A DNA stretch of 64,000 bases from an uncultured Oscillospiraceae bacterium (GCA_934539585.1 CAKTCT010000004.1:1-64000); one strand, 5' to 3'; positions 33,552 through 43,152 are shown, counted from the stretch's first letter. Numbers and translations are program-made. The notes: generated by a model not told the origin, from the letters alone.

Positions 33552-35442
33552 GGTCAAAATTGCCCGCATTTGCCGGGGCCTCTCCTGCGGTTTTTTGGAA
33601 TTTCGCCGGGGAGGTCCCGGTGAAGGTCTTGAACACCTTGTAGAAGTAGTTGACGTTGGGAATTCCCACCTCCTCGGCCACCCGGGCGATGGAGACGTCC
33701 TTCTGGGACAGAAGCTCCTGGGCCAGCTGCATCCGCCGGGCGGTGACGTATTCGGTAAAGCTGGTGCCGGTCTTGCTCTTAAAAAGCCGGCTCAGGGAGT
33801 AGGCGGAGATGCGGAAGTGGTCCGCCACCGAGGACTGACTCAGCAGCGGGTCCCGGAAGTTCCCGTCGATGTACCGGAGGATCTGCTGCATCAGCTCCAC
33901 CGCAGGGTCCCTGGCGAAAACATCGGAGCCTTTCCCGGCCGTTTCCCTGGGCCCGAAGCTGGAATCGAAGGAATCCTTGATCTCGTTGATGGAGTACACC
34001 GTCTTTCCCCGACGGAGACACGCCGGAGCCTCGGGGCAGAGCTCCTTTTTCAGAAAGTCAAAAATCTCCCCGCTGCGGTCCTCCGGCGACATGCAGATGA
34101 GCACCGTCAGGTCCTGGAACAGAATATCCGTGAGAAAGACCCGGGCGGAGAACCCCTCCGCCATTTCCCGGGCGATGCGCTCGAAGGTCTCGCTGTTCAC
34201 CGCGGCCCCGGACAGGGTGTAGGCCACAAAGCACCCGGAATCCGCCGGGAGCCCGGTCCGCCGCAGCATTTCCTCGGAAATGGGCACCCCGTACAGGATG
34301 TTCCCCAGCAGACTGTCCACGATGAGCATATTCTGCCTGGAAAGCTCGCTGGCCATCTGGTCGAAGCTGTCGGAGATGCCCTTGAACTCGTTGAGGCTCC
34401 GGCCGCTGATGTTCAGCTTCCGCAGGGTCCGGGTAATGGGCCGGTAATTCAGGTAGATCAGCAGCGCAATGGCCGCCAGCAGCACCGCGCACATAACGGG
34501 CAGGATCCGCAGCAGCGCGGCGTAAAAGGAAGAAAGCCCCGTGGCGGCCTTATCCAGAGGCGACAGCACCACATAGGTGAACCCGGCGGCCATGGACCGG
34601 CAGCCGCTGACGATGTACGGCTCCTCCCCGGCCTTTTCCGTCAGGGAGAACCGCTCCTCTGAAAGATGCTCCGTCACCACGCCTTCCAGCCCCGCCTCCT
34701 GCAGATAGTCCGCGCCGAAGGAGAGAAGGGGTTCCCCATCGCCGGAAAACACCATCCGCTGCAAAAATTCCGTGTTCTCCCCGGGCAGCAGACCGGCGTC
34801 CACCACGTCCTGATCCAGCTTGTAAACCAGCAGCGCGTTGCCGTGGTGGGCCCCGATCCGCACCCGGACCCCCACCAGCATGGATTTCCGGTTGGGCGCG
34901 GCAAAAAGCAGCGGCTCCTCGGTATCCTGGGAAAAGAACGCCCGGTACGCCTCGTTTTCCGTCAGCGCTCCCATGGACGATTCCAGCTTGGAGTTCCAGT
35001 ACTGCTCCGGGGAGAAGGCGTAGTTGTTCCCCACCAGCCGGTCCAGGCCGTAGTAGTACACCCCAGCCAGATTGGAGTACCGCTGACAGTAGTTGGAGAC
35101 CGTCTTGGTGGCGGCGTATATATAATAAGGATTGGTTTTGAGGATTTCCTCATCCAGCTGGGAGGCGTCCTTCTGCACGTCCCGGCTCTCCGCCGAGATC
35201 CGGTACGCGCCGGCGTAGATGTCGTTGAGCTCCCGGGAGACCGCGCTGGCGAACTTTTTCGCCCCCTCCAGCTGCTGCTCCTGATAGGCGCTCATCAGCT
35301 GCCGGTAGGACTGCCTGCACAGGAAAAACAGCGAAAGCACAAAGGGAAGCAGCACCAACAGAATACTGGTGACAATGAGCTGCAAAAGATAGGTCCGCCG
35401 CTTGATGTTCAAACGGGGCGGCAAAACGGCTTTGAGATTCAA
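33529..35442 (-). CDS. Membrane-bound AraC-family regulator with extracellular sensor
   Basis: 637 residues. Two membrane segments (about 18-42 and 305-332) flank an extracellular region of about 260 residues resembling a Cache-type sensor, and the last 100 residues hold an AraC pair of helix-turn-helix units (SVADHFRISAYSLSRLFKSKTGTSFTEYV; VSIARVAEEVGIPNVNYFYKVFK). It starts with TTG 35442, nine bases after AAGGAG. It is divergent from the ABC operon at 35728-39232, which it most likely activates on sensing sugar outside or a loaded binding protein. Several copies of this regulator type occur next to such operons in gut Firmicutes. Confidence 0.9.
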   Translation of the reverse strand: MNLKAVLPPRLNIKRRTYLLQLIVTSILLVLLPFVLSLFFLCRQSYRQLMSAYQEQQLEGAKKFASAVSRELNDIYAGAYRISAESRDVQKDASQLDEEILKTNPYYIYAATKTVSNYCQRYSNLAGVYYYGLDRLVGNNYAFSPEQYWNSKLESSMGALTENEAYRAFFSQDTEEPLLFAAPNRKSMLVGVRVRIGAHHGNALLVYKLDQDVVDAGLLPGENTEFLQRMVFSGDGEPLLSFGADYLQEAGLEGVVTEHLSEERFSLTEKAGEEPYIVSGCRSMAAGFTYVVLSPLDKAATGLSSFYAALLRILPVMCAVLLAAIALLIYLNYRPITRTLRKLNISGRSLNEFKGISDSFDQMASELSRQNMLIVDSLLGNILYGVPISEEMLRRTGLPADSGCFVAYTLSGAAVNSETFERIAREMAEGFSARVFLTDILFQDLTVLICMSPEDRSGEIFDFLKKELCPEAPACLRRGKTVYSINEIKDSFDSSFGPRETAGKGSDVFARDPAVELMQQILRYIDGNFRDPLLSQSSVADHFRISAYSLSRLFKSKTGTSFTEYVTARRMQLAQELLSQKDVSIARVAEEVGIPNVNYFYKVFKTFTGTSPAKFQKTAGEAPANAGNFDLDKPSGL

Positions 35443-35474
35443 AAGTCCACACTCCTTCCCGGGATGACATCCTT

Positions 35475-35503
35475 ATTTTAATACACTCTGCCGCAAAATA
35501 CAA
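35475..35503 (-). promoter_or_regulatory. Promoter of the AraC regulator gene
   Basis: TTGTAT (35503-35498), 17-base spacer, TAAAAT (35480-35475), 33 bases before the TTG start. Confidence 0.65.
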
Positions 35504-35530
35504 GAATTTTGGCCTTCACACATTTTGCAC

Positions 35531-35600
35531 CCCCGCAAAATCTGTGAATTTTTCGCCCCGGACCCCCTGCAAAAAATGTGAATCCCCCGCAAAAACCCCC
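35531..35600. promoter_or_regulatory. Direct repeats between divergent AraC and ABC genes (candidate operators)
   Basis: CCCCGCAAAATCTGTGAAT at 35531-35549 and a near copy CCCC.TGCAAAAAATGTGAAT at 35564-35583, then a partial third CCCCCGCAAAAA at 35584-35595. Spacing is about three helical turns. Direct repeats upstream of an activated promoter are typical AraC-type sites, so these are candidate binding sites. Confidence 0.5.
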
Positions 35601-35645
35601 AATTTCCCGGCCTCCGCCGGATTTAGCACCTGCAATAGTTTGCAA

Positions 35646-35674
35646 TTGCAATTTTTGGCAGTTCTGTGTAAAAT
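35646..35674 (+). promoter_or_regulatory. Promoter of ABC importer 2 operon with overlapping palindrome
   Basis: TTGCAA (35646-35651), 17-base spacer, TAAAAT (35669-35674). The -35 box is the right half of a perfect 12-base palindrome TTGCAATTGCAA (35640-35651), a possible regulator site. The weak -35 suits an activator-dependent promoter. Confidence 0.6.
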
Positions 35675-35727
35675 GACAAGTGTAAACCGAACCCGCCGCC
35701 CCGGCGGCCCCAAAGGAGGACCCCTTC

Positions 35728-36678
35728 ATGAACGCCCAAACCGCCGCTCCGGCCAAAGCGACTGCCCACCCAAAGCTCCGCCGCCTGGGCAAGGCCATCT
35801 GGGAGCACCGCCAATACTATCTGATGCTCCTGCCCGCCTTTCTCGCCGTGCTGATCTTCAGCTACTTCCCCATGTACGGCATCCAGATCGCCTTCAAAAA
35901 CTACAAAGGCGCCCTGGGCTTCTCCGGAAGCCCCTGGGTGGGACTCAAAAACTTCAAGGAATTCTTCACCGCCTACAACTGCTGGACCCTGATCCGCAAC
36001 ACCTTCGCCATCTCCATCTATTCCTTCCTGGCGGGATTCCCCATCCCCATCCTGGTAGCCCTCCTCCTCAACGAGATCACCGGCGGATACAAACGCTTCA
36101 TCCAGACGGTGCTGTACGCCCCCCACTTCATCTCCATGGTGGTCATGGCGGGCATCATCATCGCCATGCTTTCCCCCTCCACGGGACCCGTCAATAAGAT
36201 CATCGAAGCCCTGGGCGGAGAGCCCTACTACTTCATGGCCAGCCCCGGAGCCTTCCGCCACATCTACGTCTGGTCCGGCGTCTGGCAGGGCATGGGCTGG
36301 AGCGCCGTCATCTACATCGCCGCCCTGGCCGCCGTGGACCCCCAGCTCCACGAAGCCGCCATCATCGACGGAGCCACCCGCCTCCAGCGGATCTGGCACA
36401 TCAACATCCCCACCATTCTCCCCACCATCGTCATCATGTTCATCCTCTCGGCAGGAAGCCTGGCCAGCGTGGGCCAGGAGAAGGTCCTCCTTCTCCAGAC
36501 CGACCTCAACGCCGCCACCTCCGAGGTCATTTCCACCTACGTCTACAAACGAGGCATCGTCAACAACAGTTACAGCTTCTCATCGGCCATCGGACTGATG
36601 AACAACGTCGTCAACATTCTGTTCCTTCTGGCCGCCAACTTCCTCTCCAAGCGCGCCTCGGACACCAGTCTCTTTTAA
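35728..36678 (+). CDS. Carbohydrate ABC transporter permease, LplB type (importer 2)
   Basis: 316 residues with the class signature YYLMLLPAFLAVLIFSYFPMYG, WVGLKNFKEFF, SFLAGFPIPILVALLLNEI and the docking loop HEAAIIDGATRLQRIWHINIP. It ends SKRASDTSLF. First gene of the operon, 54 bases after the -10 box, with AAAGGAGGA ahead of the ATG. Together with the next gene it forms the membrane pore; no ATPase gene is present. Confidence 0.93.
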   Translation: MNAQTAAPAKATAHPKLRRLGKAIWEHRQYYLMLLPAFLAVLIFSYFPMYGIQIAFKNYKGALGFSGSPWVGLKNFKEFFTAYNCWTLIRNTFAISIYSFLAGFPIPILVALLLNEITGGYKRFIQTVLYAPHFISMVVMAGIIIAMLSPSTGPVNKIIEALGGEPYYFMASPGAFRHIYVWSGVWQGMGWSAVIYIAALAAVDPQLHEAAIIDGATRLQRIWHINIPTILPTIVIMFILSAGSLASVGQEKVLLLQTDLNAATSEVISTYVYKRGIVNNSYSFSSAIGLMNNVVNILFLLAANFLSKRASDTSLF

Positions 36679-36688
36679 GGAGGACCCT

Positions 36689-37576
36689 ATGGCTGTAATC
36701 AAAGAAACCCCCGGCGACCGGATTTTCCGCGCCCTCTGCTACTTCATCATGACCCTGCTTCTCCTGCTGGTCCTGTGCCCTCTGATCTTCGTCTGCTCGG
36801 CCTCGGTCAGCGACCCCTCCATGGTGGCCTCGGGTAAGGTCCTCCTTCTCCCCAAAGGCTTCACCCTGGACGGCTACCGCCGGGTGTTCCAGGATAAAAG
36901 CATCCTTACCGGCTACGCCAACACCATCTTCTACACCACCGTGGGCACCCTCATCAACCTGGCCGTCACCGTTCCGGCCGGCTACGCCCTGGCCCGGAGC
37001 ACCCTCCCCGGGAAAAAGTTCTTCATGACCTACTTCATGATCCCCATGTACTTCGGCGGCGGCCTGATCCCCACCTTCCTGGTGGTCAACGCCCTCCACC
37101 TGTACAACACCCGGGCCGTCATGGTCCTGCTTTACGCCTTCAGCATGTACAACTGCATCATCTGCCGCACCTTCTTCGGCGGCCTCCCCAAAGAGGTGGA
37201 GGAAGCCGCCATCATCGACGGCTGCACCTCCTTTCAGGTCTTCTGGCAGATCGTCCTGCCCCTTTCCAAGGCCCTCATGGGCGTCATGGTACTCTATTTC
37301 GCCGTAGCCCACTGGAACACCTACTTCTCCGCCCTCATCTACCTCCGGGACGCCGACAAACACCCCCTCCAGCTGGTCCTGCGCAAGATTCTGGTCCTGG
37401 AAACCGCCAGCGACGACATGATCGGCATGGAGGAAGCCGCCCTGGCCAAGCTCCAGCTGAAGGAGCTGGTGAAATACGCCGTCATCATCGTTTCGTCCCT
37501 GCCCGTCCTGATCCTCTACCCCTTCCTGCAGAAGTATTTCGACCAGGGCGTCATGATCGGCTCGGTCAAAGGCTAA
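36689..37576 (+). CDS. Carbohydrate ABC transporter permease, YtcP/LplC type (importer 2)
   Basis: 295 residues: FRALCYFIMTLLLLLVLCPLIF as first helix, PKGFTLDGYRRVF, the docking loop EVEEAAIIDGCTSFQVFWQIVLP and the standard end FDQGVMIGSVKG. It starts 11 bases after the LplB-type gene with AAGGAGGA, so translation is likely coupled. Confidence 0.93.
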   Translation: MAVIKETPGDRIFRALCYFIMTLLLLLVLCPLIFVCSASVSDPSMVASGKVLLLPKGFTLDGYRRVFQDKSILTGYANTIFYTTVGTLINLAVTVPAGYALARSTLPGKKFFMTYFMIPMYFGGGLIPTFLVVNALHLYNTRAVMVLLYAFSMYNCIICRTFFGGLPKEVEEAAIIDGCTSFQVFWQIVLPLSKALMGVMVLYFAVAHWNTYFSALIYLRDADKHPLQLVLRKILVLETASDDMIGMEEAALAKLQLKELVKYAVIIVSSLPVLILYPFLQKYFDQGVMIGSVKG

Positions 37577-37636
37577 TCGGTTACTGGCCCTGCTCCGGCG
37601 GGGCTGCTAATAAAATGAAAATAAGGAGGACCCACT

Positions 37637-39232
37637 ATGAATCGCAAACTTCTCACCGCCCTCTGCGCGGTAACGGCGGCCGCCACCCTGTTCGGCTGTT
37701 CCAACGGCGGAAGTTCGTCTTCTACGCCTGCGCCCTCTTCTTCCACCCCCGAAGTCGTCGAAGCTACTTACCCCATCGTCAAGGATAAGCTGACCATCAC
37801 CGGCATTATTATCTCGGATGGTGTCACTGCCGATGAAAAACCTCGCCAGACCTGGCTCAAATTGGCAGAAGTCACCAACATCGACGTGGACTGGTCTTAC
37901 ATTGAGACGGATGCTGCCGCCACCTATTTTGCCACCAACGACTATGACGATCTTATCCTTTATAACGGCGGTCTTCCCAATGAAATCATGTCCGACTACG
38001 GCATCATCGGCCACCGCTTCGTGGACTTCAACGACTACCTGGACTACATGCCCAACCTGGTCCAGACCCTGGAAGATTACCCCACCGCCAAGAAGGTCTG
38101 CACCGAGACCAATGGCGGCTTCTATCAGCTGCCCTACATCGGCAACGACTGCACCGCCGTTACCGCCCGGATGTATTACCGCATCGATACTCTGGAAGCG
38201 GCAGGCTGTGAAGTCCCCGCCACCACCGAGGAATTCTATGAGGTCCTGAAGAAACTCAAGGACTACAACGATGGCGCGGCCCCCCTCTCCGAAGACGGCA
38301 TAAACTTCATTTGGTCCTCCTTCGGCCCCGGCAAAAGCCCCGACTTTGAGGACGACGGCACCGGCAAGGTCATCTACAACCGCAACTCCGACCAGTATAA
38401 GCTGTACCTGGAATACATGGCCAGACTGTACAAAGAGGGGCTCCTCCACCAGGAATACCTGACCATGGACAACACCGTCCGGATTCCTCTGGCTCAGCAG
38501 GGTCTCCTTGTTTTCGGCAACGGCGGCGTTGCCAGCCTTTCCGAACAGGACTTTGAAAGCGGCAAGGTGGAGATTACCCAGCTGACCCCTCTGACCTCTG
38601 AATATGATGACAAGCGGGAAGTCGTCGGCTGGAACTACGCCCGTCCCTACGGCGTAATGATCAACGCCAAGTCCGAACACATCCCGGAAATCTGCCGGAT
38701 GATGGATGTTGCCTACGCCACCTCCGAGGTTGTGGAAGGCTCCGGTCTCTACGGTATCTCCTTCGTCTATGGTATGGAGAACATCCACTGGAAATGGACC
38801 AACGACGACCATACCCAGTACGAATTCATCCTTCCCAAAGAACTGGAAGGCGTCAAGGCCTTCGGCACTTATCAGTACGAGGACCTGATTTACTACAACA
38901 TCGGCCGCTTTGACACCTTCAAAGACGCCACCACCGCCACCGAAGGCAACAACAAGGCCCGTCAGCAGGGCTTCGTCAAGAACCTGATTCCTTACCAGGA
39001 AAAGGTCGCCTTCCCCGGCTCCTACCTGAAGTTCACCGAGGAGGAGCAGAACGTCCTGAACAGCAAGTGGACCTCCATCAGCGAGTACGTGACCCAGTCC
39101 ATGGCCGAGTTCATCGCCGGTGTCCGCAGCGTGGACACCGATTGGGACGCCTACGTCTCCCAGATCAGCGCCATGGGCATCGACGATGTCCTCGCCGCCT
39201 ACCAGGCCGCCTACGACCGTTTCAATCAGTGA
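37637..39232 (+). CDS. Extracellular sugar-binding lipoprotein of ABC importer 2
   Basis: 531 residues, lipoprotein signal MNRKLLTALCAVTAAATLFGC with lipobox LFGC, then a Ser/Pro-rich linker and a family 1 solute-binding fold. Not close to the 7857-9491 binding protein by eye, so the substrates likely differ. It ends the operon, followed by a terminator at 39248-39281. The codon use is slightly less G+C-biased than in the permeases. Confidence 0.92.
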   Translation: MNRKLLTALCAVTAAATLFGCSNGGSSSSTPAPSSSTPEVVEATYPIVKDKLTITGIIISDGVTADEKPRQTWLKLAEVTNIDVDWSYIETDAAATYFATNDYDDLILYNGGLPNEIMSDYGIIGHRFVDFNDYLDYMPNLVQTLEDYPTAKKVCTETNGGFYQLPYIGNDCTAVTARMYYRIDTLEAAGCEVPATTEEFYEVLKKLKDYNDGAAPLSEDGINFIWSSFGPGKSPDFEDDGTGKVIYNRNSDQYKLYLEYMARLYKEGLLHQEYLTMDNTVRIPLAQQGLLVFGNGGVASLSEQDFESGKVEITQLTPLTSEYDDKREVVGWNYARPYGVMINAKSEHIPEICRMMDVAYATSEVVEGSGLYGISFVYGMENIHWKWTNDDHTQYEFILPKELEGVKAFGTYQYEDLIYYNIGRFDTFKDATTATEGNNKARQQGFVKNLIPYQEKVAFPGSYLKFTEEEQNVLNSKWTSISEYVTQSMAEFIAGVRSVDTDWDAYVSQISAMGIDDVLAAYQAAYDRFNQ

Positions 39233-39247
39233 TTCCCTCTCCATTCA

Positions 39248-39281
39248 GGGCCTCCCCACCCCGGGGAGGCCCTCATTTTTT
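39248..39281 (+). terminator. Terminator of ABC importer 2 operon
   Basis: Ten-base-pair stem GGGCCTCCCC/GGGGAGGCCC (39248-39257 with 39263-39272) followed by TCATTTTTT. Confidence 0.92.
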
Positions 39282-39384
39282 CCGAAAAACCCGCCAATCC
39301 CCCGAGAACCGGCGATTTCCCGCCGGGAACTCCGAAATCCCCCCTTTTTGACGGTTTTCCTTTGGAAAAAGCCCCCGCCCGGCC

Positions 39385-39413
39385 TTGCGGCTTTTCCCCG
39401 GCTATGCTATAAT
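39385..39413 (+). promoter_or_regulatory. Promoter of trkA-trkH
   Basis: TTGCGG (39385-39390), 17-base spacer, TATAAT (39408-39413), 70 bases ahead of trkA. Confidence 0.7.
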
Positions 39414-39482
39414 GACGGTAACGCGGGCCGGTGGACTTTGGAAGGCCATGGCCCGCCCAAATTTTCCTTCGGAGCGTATCAA

Positions 39483-40838
39483 ATGAAAATCATTATTTTC
39501 GGAGACGGCAAGGTAGGCGCAGCCCTCACCGAGCACCTCTCCAAAGAGGGCCACGACGTGGTCGTGGTGGACAAGGACCCCCAGGTCGTGGAGGAAATGG
39601 TCAACCAGTACGACGTCATGGGCATCAGCGGCAACGGCGCCAGCCGCACCGTCCTCATGGAAGCCGGAGCCAACAAAGCCGACCTTCTCATCGCCGCCAC
39701 CTCCTCCGACGAGCTGAACATTTTAAGCTGCCTGGTCAGCAAGAAGCTGGGCACCCGCCATACCATCGCCCGGGTCCGGAACCCGGAATATTCCCAGCAG
39801 CTCTCCTTCCTCCGGGAGGAGCTGGGCCTCAGCATGGCCGTCAACCCGGAAATGGAGACCGCCACGGAAATCTGCCGGGCCCTCCGTTTCCCCTCCGCCG
39901 TGAACATCGAGACCTTCGCCCGTGGCCGCGTGGAGCTTGCCGAGGTGAAGATTCAGCCCGGCAGTCTTTTAGACGGCCAGGCCCTTTCCTCCTTGCCGGA
40001 GCGGCTGCGTGTAAAGATTCTGGTCTGCGCCGTCCAGCGGGGCGGGGAGATCGTCATCCCCGACGGCAGCTTTGTCCTGAAAGCGGGGGACAGCATCCAC
40101 GTCACCGCCTCTCACCCGGAGCTGGCGGCCTTTTTCAAGGTCATCGGCGTCTACAAGCAGAAGGCCCGCAGCGTCCTCATCGTCGGCGGCGGGAAGATCG
40201 CCCACTACCTGGCGGCCCAGCTCCTGGACGTGGGGATGCAGGTCAAGATCATCGAGCAGGACCGCCAGCGCTGCCACGCCCTCAGCGACTGGCTCCCCAA
40301 GGCCACGGTGATCAACGGCGACGGCACCGACCAGGAGCTCCTCCTCCAGGAGGGCATTGAGGGTGTGGACGCCGTAGTCTCCCTCACCGGCATGGACGAG
40401 GAGAACATCCTCATCTCCATGTACGCCCAAAGCCTCCATGCCGGAAAGGTCATCACCAAGATCAACCGCCTTTCCTTCCTGGACATGCTGGGCGGCATGG
40501 GCTTAGACACCATCGTCTCCCCGAAAAACGTGGCGGCCAACCGGATCATCCGCTACGTCCGGGCCATGCACAATTCCGCCGGCAGCAGCGTCCAGACCCT
40601 GTATAAGATTGTCGGCGGCCAGGCCGAGGCCCTGGAATTCATCGTCGCCGACTCCGCCAAGTTCGCCGGCATCCCCCTGAAGGACCTGAAGACCAAGCCC
40701 AACGTCCTCATCGCCTGCATCATCCGCAACAGCAGGATCATCATCCCCCGTGGCGGCGACGCCCTGGAGCCCCGGGATTCCGTGGTGGTGGTCACAGCCA
40801 ACCAGTACCTCCGGGACCTCAGCGACATTCTGGCGTAG
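39483..40838 (+). CDS. trkA: Trk potassium uptake regulatory subunit TrkA
   Basis: 451 residues with two RCK halves, each a Rossmann nucleotide-binding domain (IIIFGDGKVGAAL at 3-15; LIVGGGKIAHYLA near 228-240) followed by a TrkA_C domain. It binds NAD(H)/ATP-type ligands and gates the TrkH channel. ATG 39483 was chosen for family fit with GGAGCG upstream. trkH begins 13 bases after its stop. Confidence 0.96.
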   Translation: MKIIIFGDGKVGAALTEHLSKEGHDVVVVDKDPQVVEEMVNQYDVMGISGNGASRTVLMEAGANKADLLIAATSSDELNILSCLVSKKLGTRHTIARVRNPEYSQQLSFLREELGLSMAVNPEMETATEICRALRFPSAVNIETFARGRVELAEVKIQPGSLLDGQALSSLPERLRVKILVCAVQRGGEIVIPDGSFVLKAGDSIHVTASHPELAAFFKVIGVYKQKARSVLIVGGGKIAHYLAAQLLDVGMQVKIIEQDRQRCHALSDWLPKATVINGDGTDQELLLQEGIEGVDAVVSLTGMDEENILISMYAQSLHAGKVITKINRLSFLDMLGGMGLDTIVSPKNVAANRIIRYVRAMHNSAGSSVQTLYKIVGGQAEALEFIVADSAKFAGIPLKDLKTKPNVLIACIIRNSRIIIPRGGDALEPRDSVVVVTANQYLRDLSDILA

Positions 40839-40851
40839 AAAAGGGGAGCTT

Positions 40852-42300
40852 ATGAACGGACGCATGATTTTTTACGTGCTGGGGCGGGTAATGCTCATCT
40901 GCAGCGGGCTGATGCTTCTGCCGCTGCTGGTGGCGGCCCTTTACGGGGAGGGGACCATTTTCGCCTTCCTGCTCCCCATCATTTTCCTAGCGGGGATGGG
41001 CCTGGCCCTGTCCTGTCGCAAGCCCCAGAACCGCCGCATCTACACCCGGGAGGGCTTCTTCATCGTGGCCCTGAGCTGGGTGGTGATCTCCCTGTTCGGC
41101 GCACTGCCCTTCTGGCTCAGCCGGGAGATTCCAAGCTACCTGGACGCCCTGTTCGAGACGGTGTCCGGCTTCACCACCACCGGCTCCAGCATCCTTGCCG
41201 ACGTGGAGCGCCTTTCCCACGGTATGCTTTTCTGGCGGAGCTTCACCCACTGGGTAGGCGGCATGGGCGTGCTGGTCTTTCTCATGGCCCTGCTGCCCAA
41301 ATCCGACAGCGAGTCCCAGTCCATGTACATCCTCCGGGCGGAGTCCCCAGGCCCCCAGGTGGGCAAGCTGGTGGCCAAGATGAAGCTCACCGCCCGGATA
41401 CTCTACGGCATCTACCTGGGCCTCACCGTCCTGGAATTTCTCCTTCTGGCCCTGGGCGGAATGCCCGTTTTTGACAGCATCCTCAACGCCTTCTCCACGG
41501 CGGGCACCGGCGGCTTCGGCATCAAGGCCGACAGCATCGCCTACTACCACAGCGCCTACCTCGATATGGTCATCGCCGTCTTCATGGTGCTGTTCGGCGT
41601 GAATTTCAACGTCTTTTACATGATCCTGGCCGGAGCGGCTGGCCAGGCCTTCCGCTGCCAGGAGGCCCGGTGGTACTTCGGCATCATCGGCGTGTCCACG
41701 GCCCTCATCGCCGCCGACATCTACCACCTCTACGGCACCGTGGGCCGGAGCCTGCGGTTTTCCTTCTTCCAGGTGGCCACCATCATCACCACCACCGGCT
41801 TTGCCACCGCGGACTTCAACCAGTGGCCCCTGTTCTCCCAGGTGATCCTGGTCTGCCTCATGTTCTGCGGAGCCTGCGCCGGGTCCACCGGCGGCGGCAT
41901 CAAGATTTCCCGCATCCTCATCCTGGGCAAGGTGGCCAAGAAGGAGATCAAGCACATGATCTCCCCCCGGTCCGTCAACGCCATCCGCTTTGAGGGCAAA
42001 AACGTGGAGCAGGAGGTCCTGAGCGGCGTCAGCGCCTACCTCATCGTCTACGTCATCCTCTACGCCGCCTCCTTCTTAGTGCTGTCCCTGGACCCCGTCC
42101 TGGACTTCACCTCCGCCTTTACGGCGGTGGCGGCGTGCTTAAACAACATCGGCCCCGGCCTGGGCCTGGTGGGCCCCGCCGGAAACTTCGGGAGCCTCAG
42201 CCTCCTCTCCAAGCTGGCCCTGATTTTCGACATGCTGGCCGGCCGCCTGGAGCTGTTCCCCATGCTGATGCTGTTCTCCCCCCTGGCCTGGAAGAAGTAA
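40852..42300 (+). CDS. trkH: Trk potassium transporter TrkH
   Basis: 482 residues, highly hydrophobic, four M1-P-M2 units. The four selectivity-filter loops are visible: TTTGSS, TAGTGGFG, TTTGFAT and NIGPGLG. Further conserved marks are HWVGGMGVLVF and GACAGSTGGGIK. The RBS GGGGAG precedes ATG 40852. Potassium uptake together with TrkA. Confidence 0.96.
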   Translation: MNGRMIFYVLGRVMLICSGLMLLPLLVAALYGEGTIFAFLLPIIFLAGMGLALSCRKPQNRRIYTREGFFIVALSWVVISLFGALPFWLSREIPSYLDALFETVSGFTTTGSSILADVERLSHGMLFWRSFTHWVGGMGVLVFLMALLPKSDSESQSMYILRAESPGPQVGKLVAKMKLTARILYGIYLGLTVLEFLLLALGGMPVFDSILNAFSTAGTGGFGIKADSIAYYHSAYLDMVIAVFMVLFGVNFNVFYMILAGAAGQAFRCQEARWYFGIIGVSTALIAADIYHLYGTVGRSLRFSFFQVATIITTTGFATADFNQWPLFSQVILVCLMFCGACAGSTGGGIKISRILILGKVAKKEIKHMISPRSVNAIRFEGKNVEQEVLSGVSAYLIVYVILYAASFLVLSLDPVLDFTSAFTAVAACLNNIGPGLGLVGPAGNFGSLSLLSKLALIFDMLAGRLELFPMLMLFSPLAWKK

Positions 42301-42382
42301 CGCCGTTTCATCAAAATACCCAAGATTTCCCCGCATTTTTTTGCATCAAATACTTATTTCACTGAATGTTTACAGATTCTTT

Positions 42383-42411
42383 TTGACAATCCCGATATTT
42401 CATGCTAGACT
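42383..42411 (+). promoter_or_regulatory. Promoter of the flavodoxin-like gene
   Basis: TTGACA (42383-42388), 17-base spacer, TAGACT (42406-42411), 85 bases upstream of the ATG at 42496. Confidence 0.75.
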
Positions 42412-42495
42412 AGTAGTAATGTATAAAAATACACGGAAGCCCAGCGCTCTCCCATCGGTTTCCGGAACATAGTCAGACGAAAGGACGATCTCATC

Positions 42496-42930
42496 ATGAA
42501 AATGCAAGTGCTCTATTTCTCCAAAAACGGCAAAGGCAACGCCGAAGCGGTAGCCACCGCCGTAGGCCGCACCTTCAAATGTAAATGTGACCAGATTCCC
42601 CCCGCGTATCCCTGCCAGAACGAAAAGCTGGTCATCATCGTGTTCGATAACTACGGCAAAAAAGCCAAACAGCTCATTGACTTCTGCAAGGACCTGTCCC
42701 TGGAGCGCGCCTCCAACGTCGCCATCATCCCCCTGTCCAACGACGGCAGCAACGACATCGGCGAGCTGGCCGACATCTTCAAAGCCAACAAGGTCAACGT
42801 GGCCGGCGTTCAGGGCGTAGAGATCAAGAAGGGCCTTTTCGGCACCGGCAAACTCACCGACGACAAAGTGAAAGTCGCCACCGACTTCGCCACCACCATG
42901 GTCACTTCTCTCTTCGAGCACATCGGCTGA
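42496..42930 (+). CDS. Flavodoxin-like small protein
   Basis: 144 residues beginning MKMQVLYFSKNGKGNAEAVATAVG. The strand-loop-helix YFSKNGKGN resembles the FMN phosphate-binding loop of flavodoxins (T/S-x-T-G-N-T), though it is not a perfect match. Alternating beta and alpha pieces (KLVIIVFDNYGKKAKQLIDFCKDL; VAIIPLSNDGSND) fit the fold. It is short for a classical flavodoxin and the second FMN loop is unclear, so electron transfer is a guess. Monocistronic with promoter and terminators. Confidence 0.65.
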   Translation: MKMQVLYFSKNGKGNAEAVATAVGRTFKCKCDQIPPAYPCQNEKLVIIVFDNYGKKAKQLIDFCKDLSLERASNVAIIPLSNDGSNDIGELADIFKANKVNVAGVQGVEIKKGLFGTGKLTDDKVKVATDFATTMVTSLFEHIG

Positions 42931-42947
42931 CCCCCCCAAAAGCAGCA

Positions 42948-42982
42948 GCGCCCCGCAGGAACGAATCCTGCGGGGCGCTTTT
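42948..42982 (+). terminator. First terminator after the flavodoxin-like gene
   Basis: A 13-base-pair stem (42948-42960 with 42966-42978) followed by TTTTC, 18 bases after the stop. Confidence 0.92.
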
Positions 42983-43047
42983 CTATTCTGCGGGCTTTCC
43001 TTCCCAGCAACGCCTCTCCCGGTCCACAAGCCGCCCCAACCAACGCC

Positions 43048-43081
43048 AAAAGGCCCCGGAAACACGCTCCGGGGCCTTTTT
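43048..43081. terminator. Second terminator before the 183-residue gene
   Basis: A 13-base-pair stem AAAAGGCCCCGGA/TCCGGGGCCTTTT (43048-43060 with 43068-43080) with A and T flanks, so it can act in both directions. No gene lies between the two terminators. Confidence 0.88.
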
Positions 43082-43123
43082 CACTGATAATATTATACCA
43101 CAAACCGCCGCTTTTTTCAAGAC

Positions 43124-43152
43124 TTGTTCTTTCCCCGCGGACATGGTACAAT
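43124..43152 (+). promoter_or_regulatory. Promoter of the 183-residue gene
   Basis: TTGTTC (43124-43129), 17-base spacer, TACAAT (43147-43152), 30 bases before ATG 43182. Confidence 0.65.
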
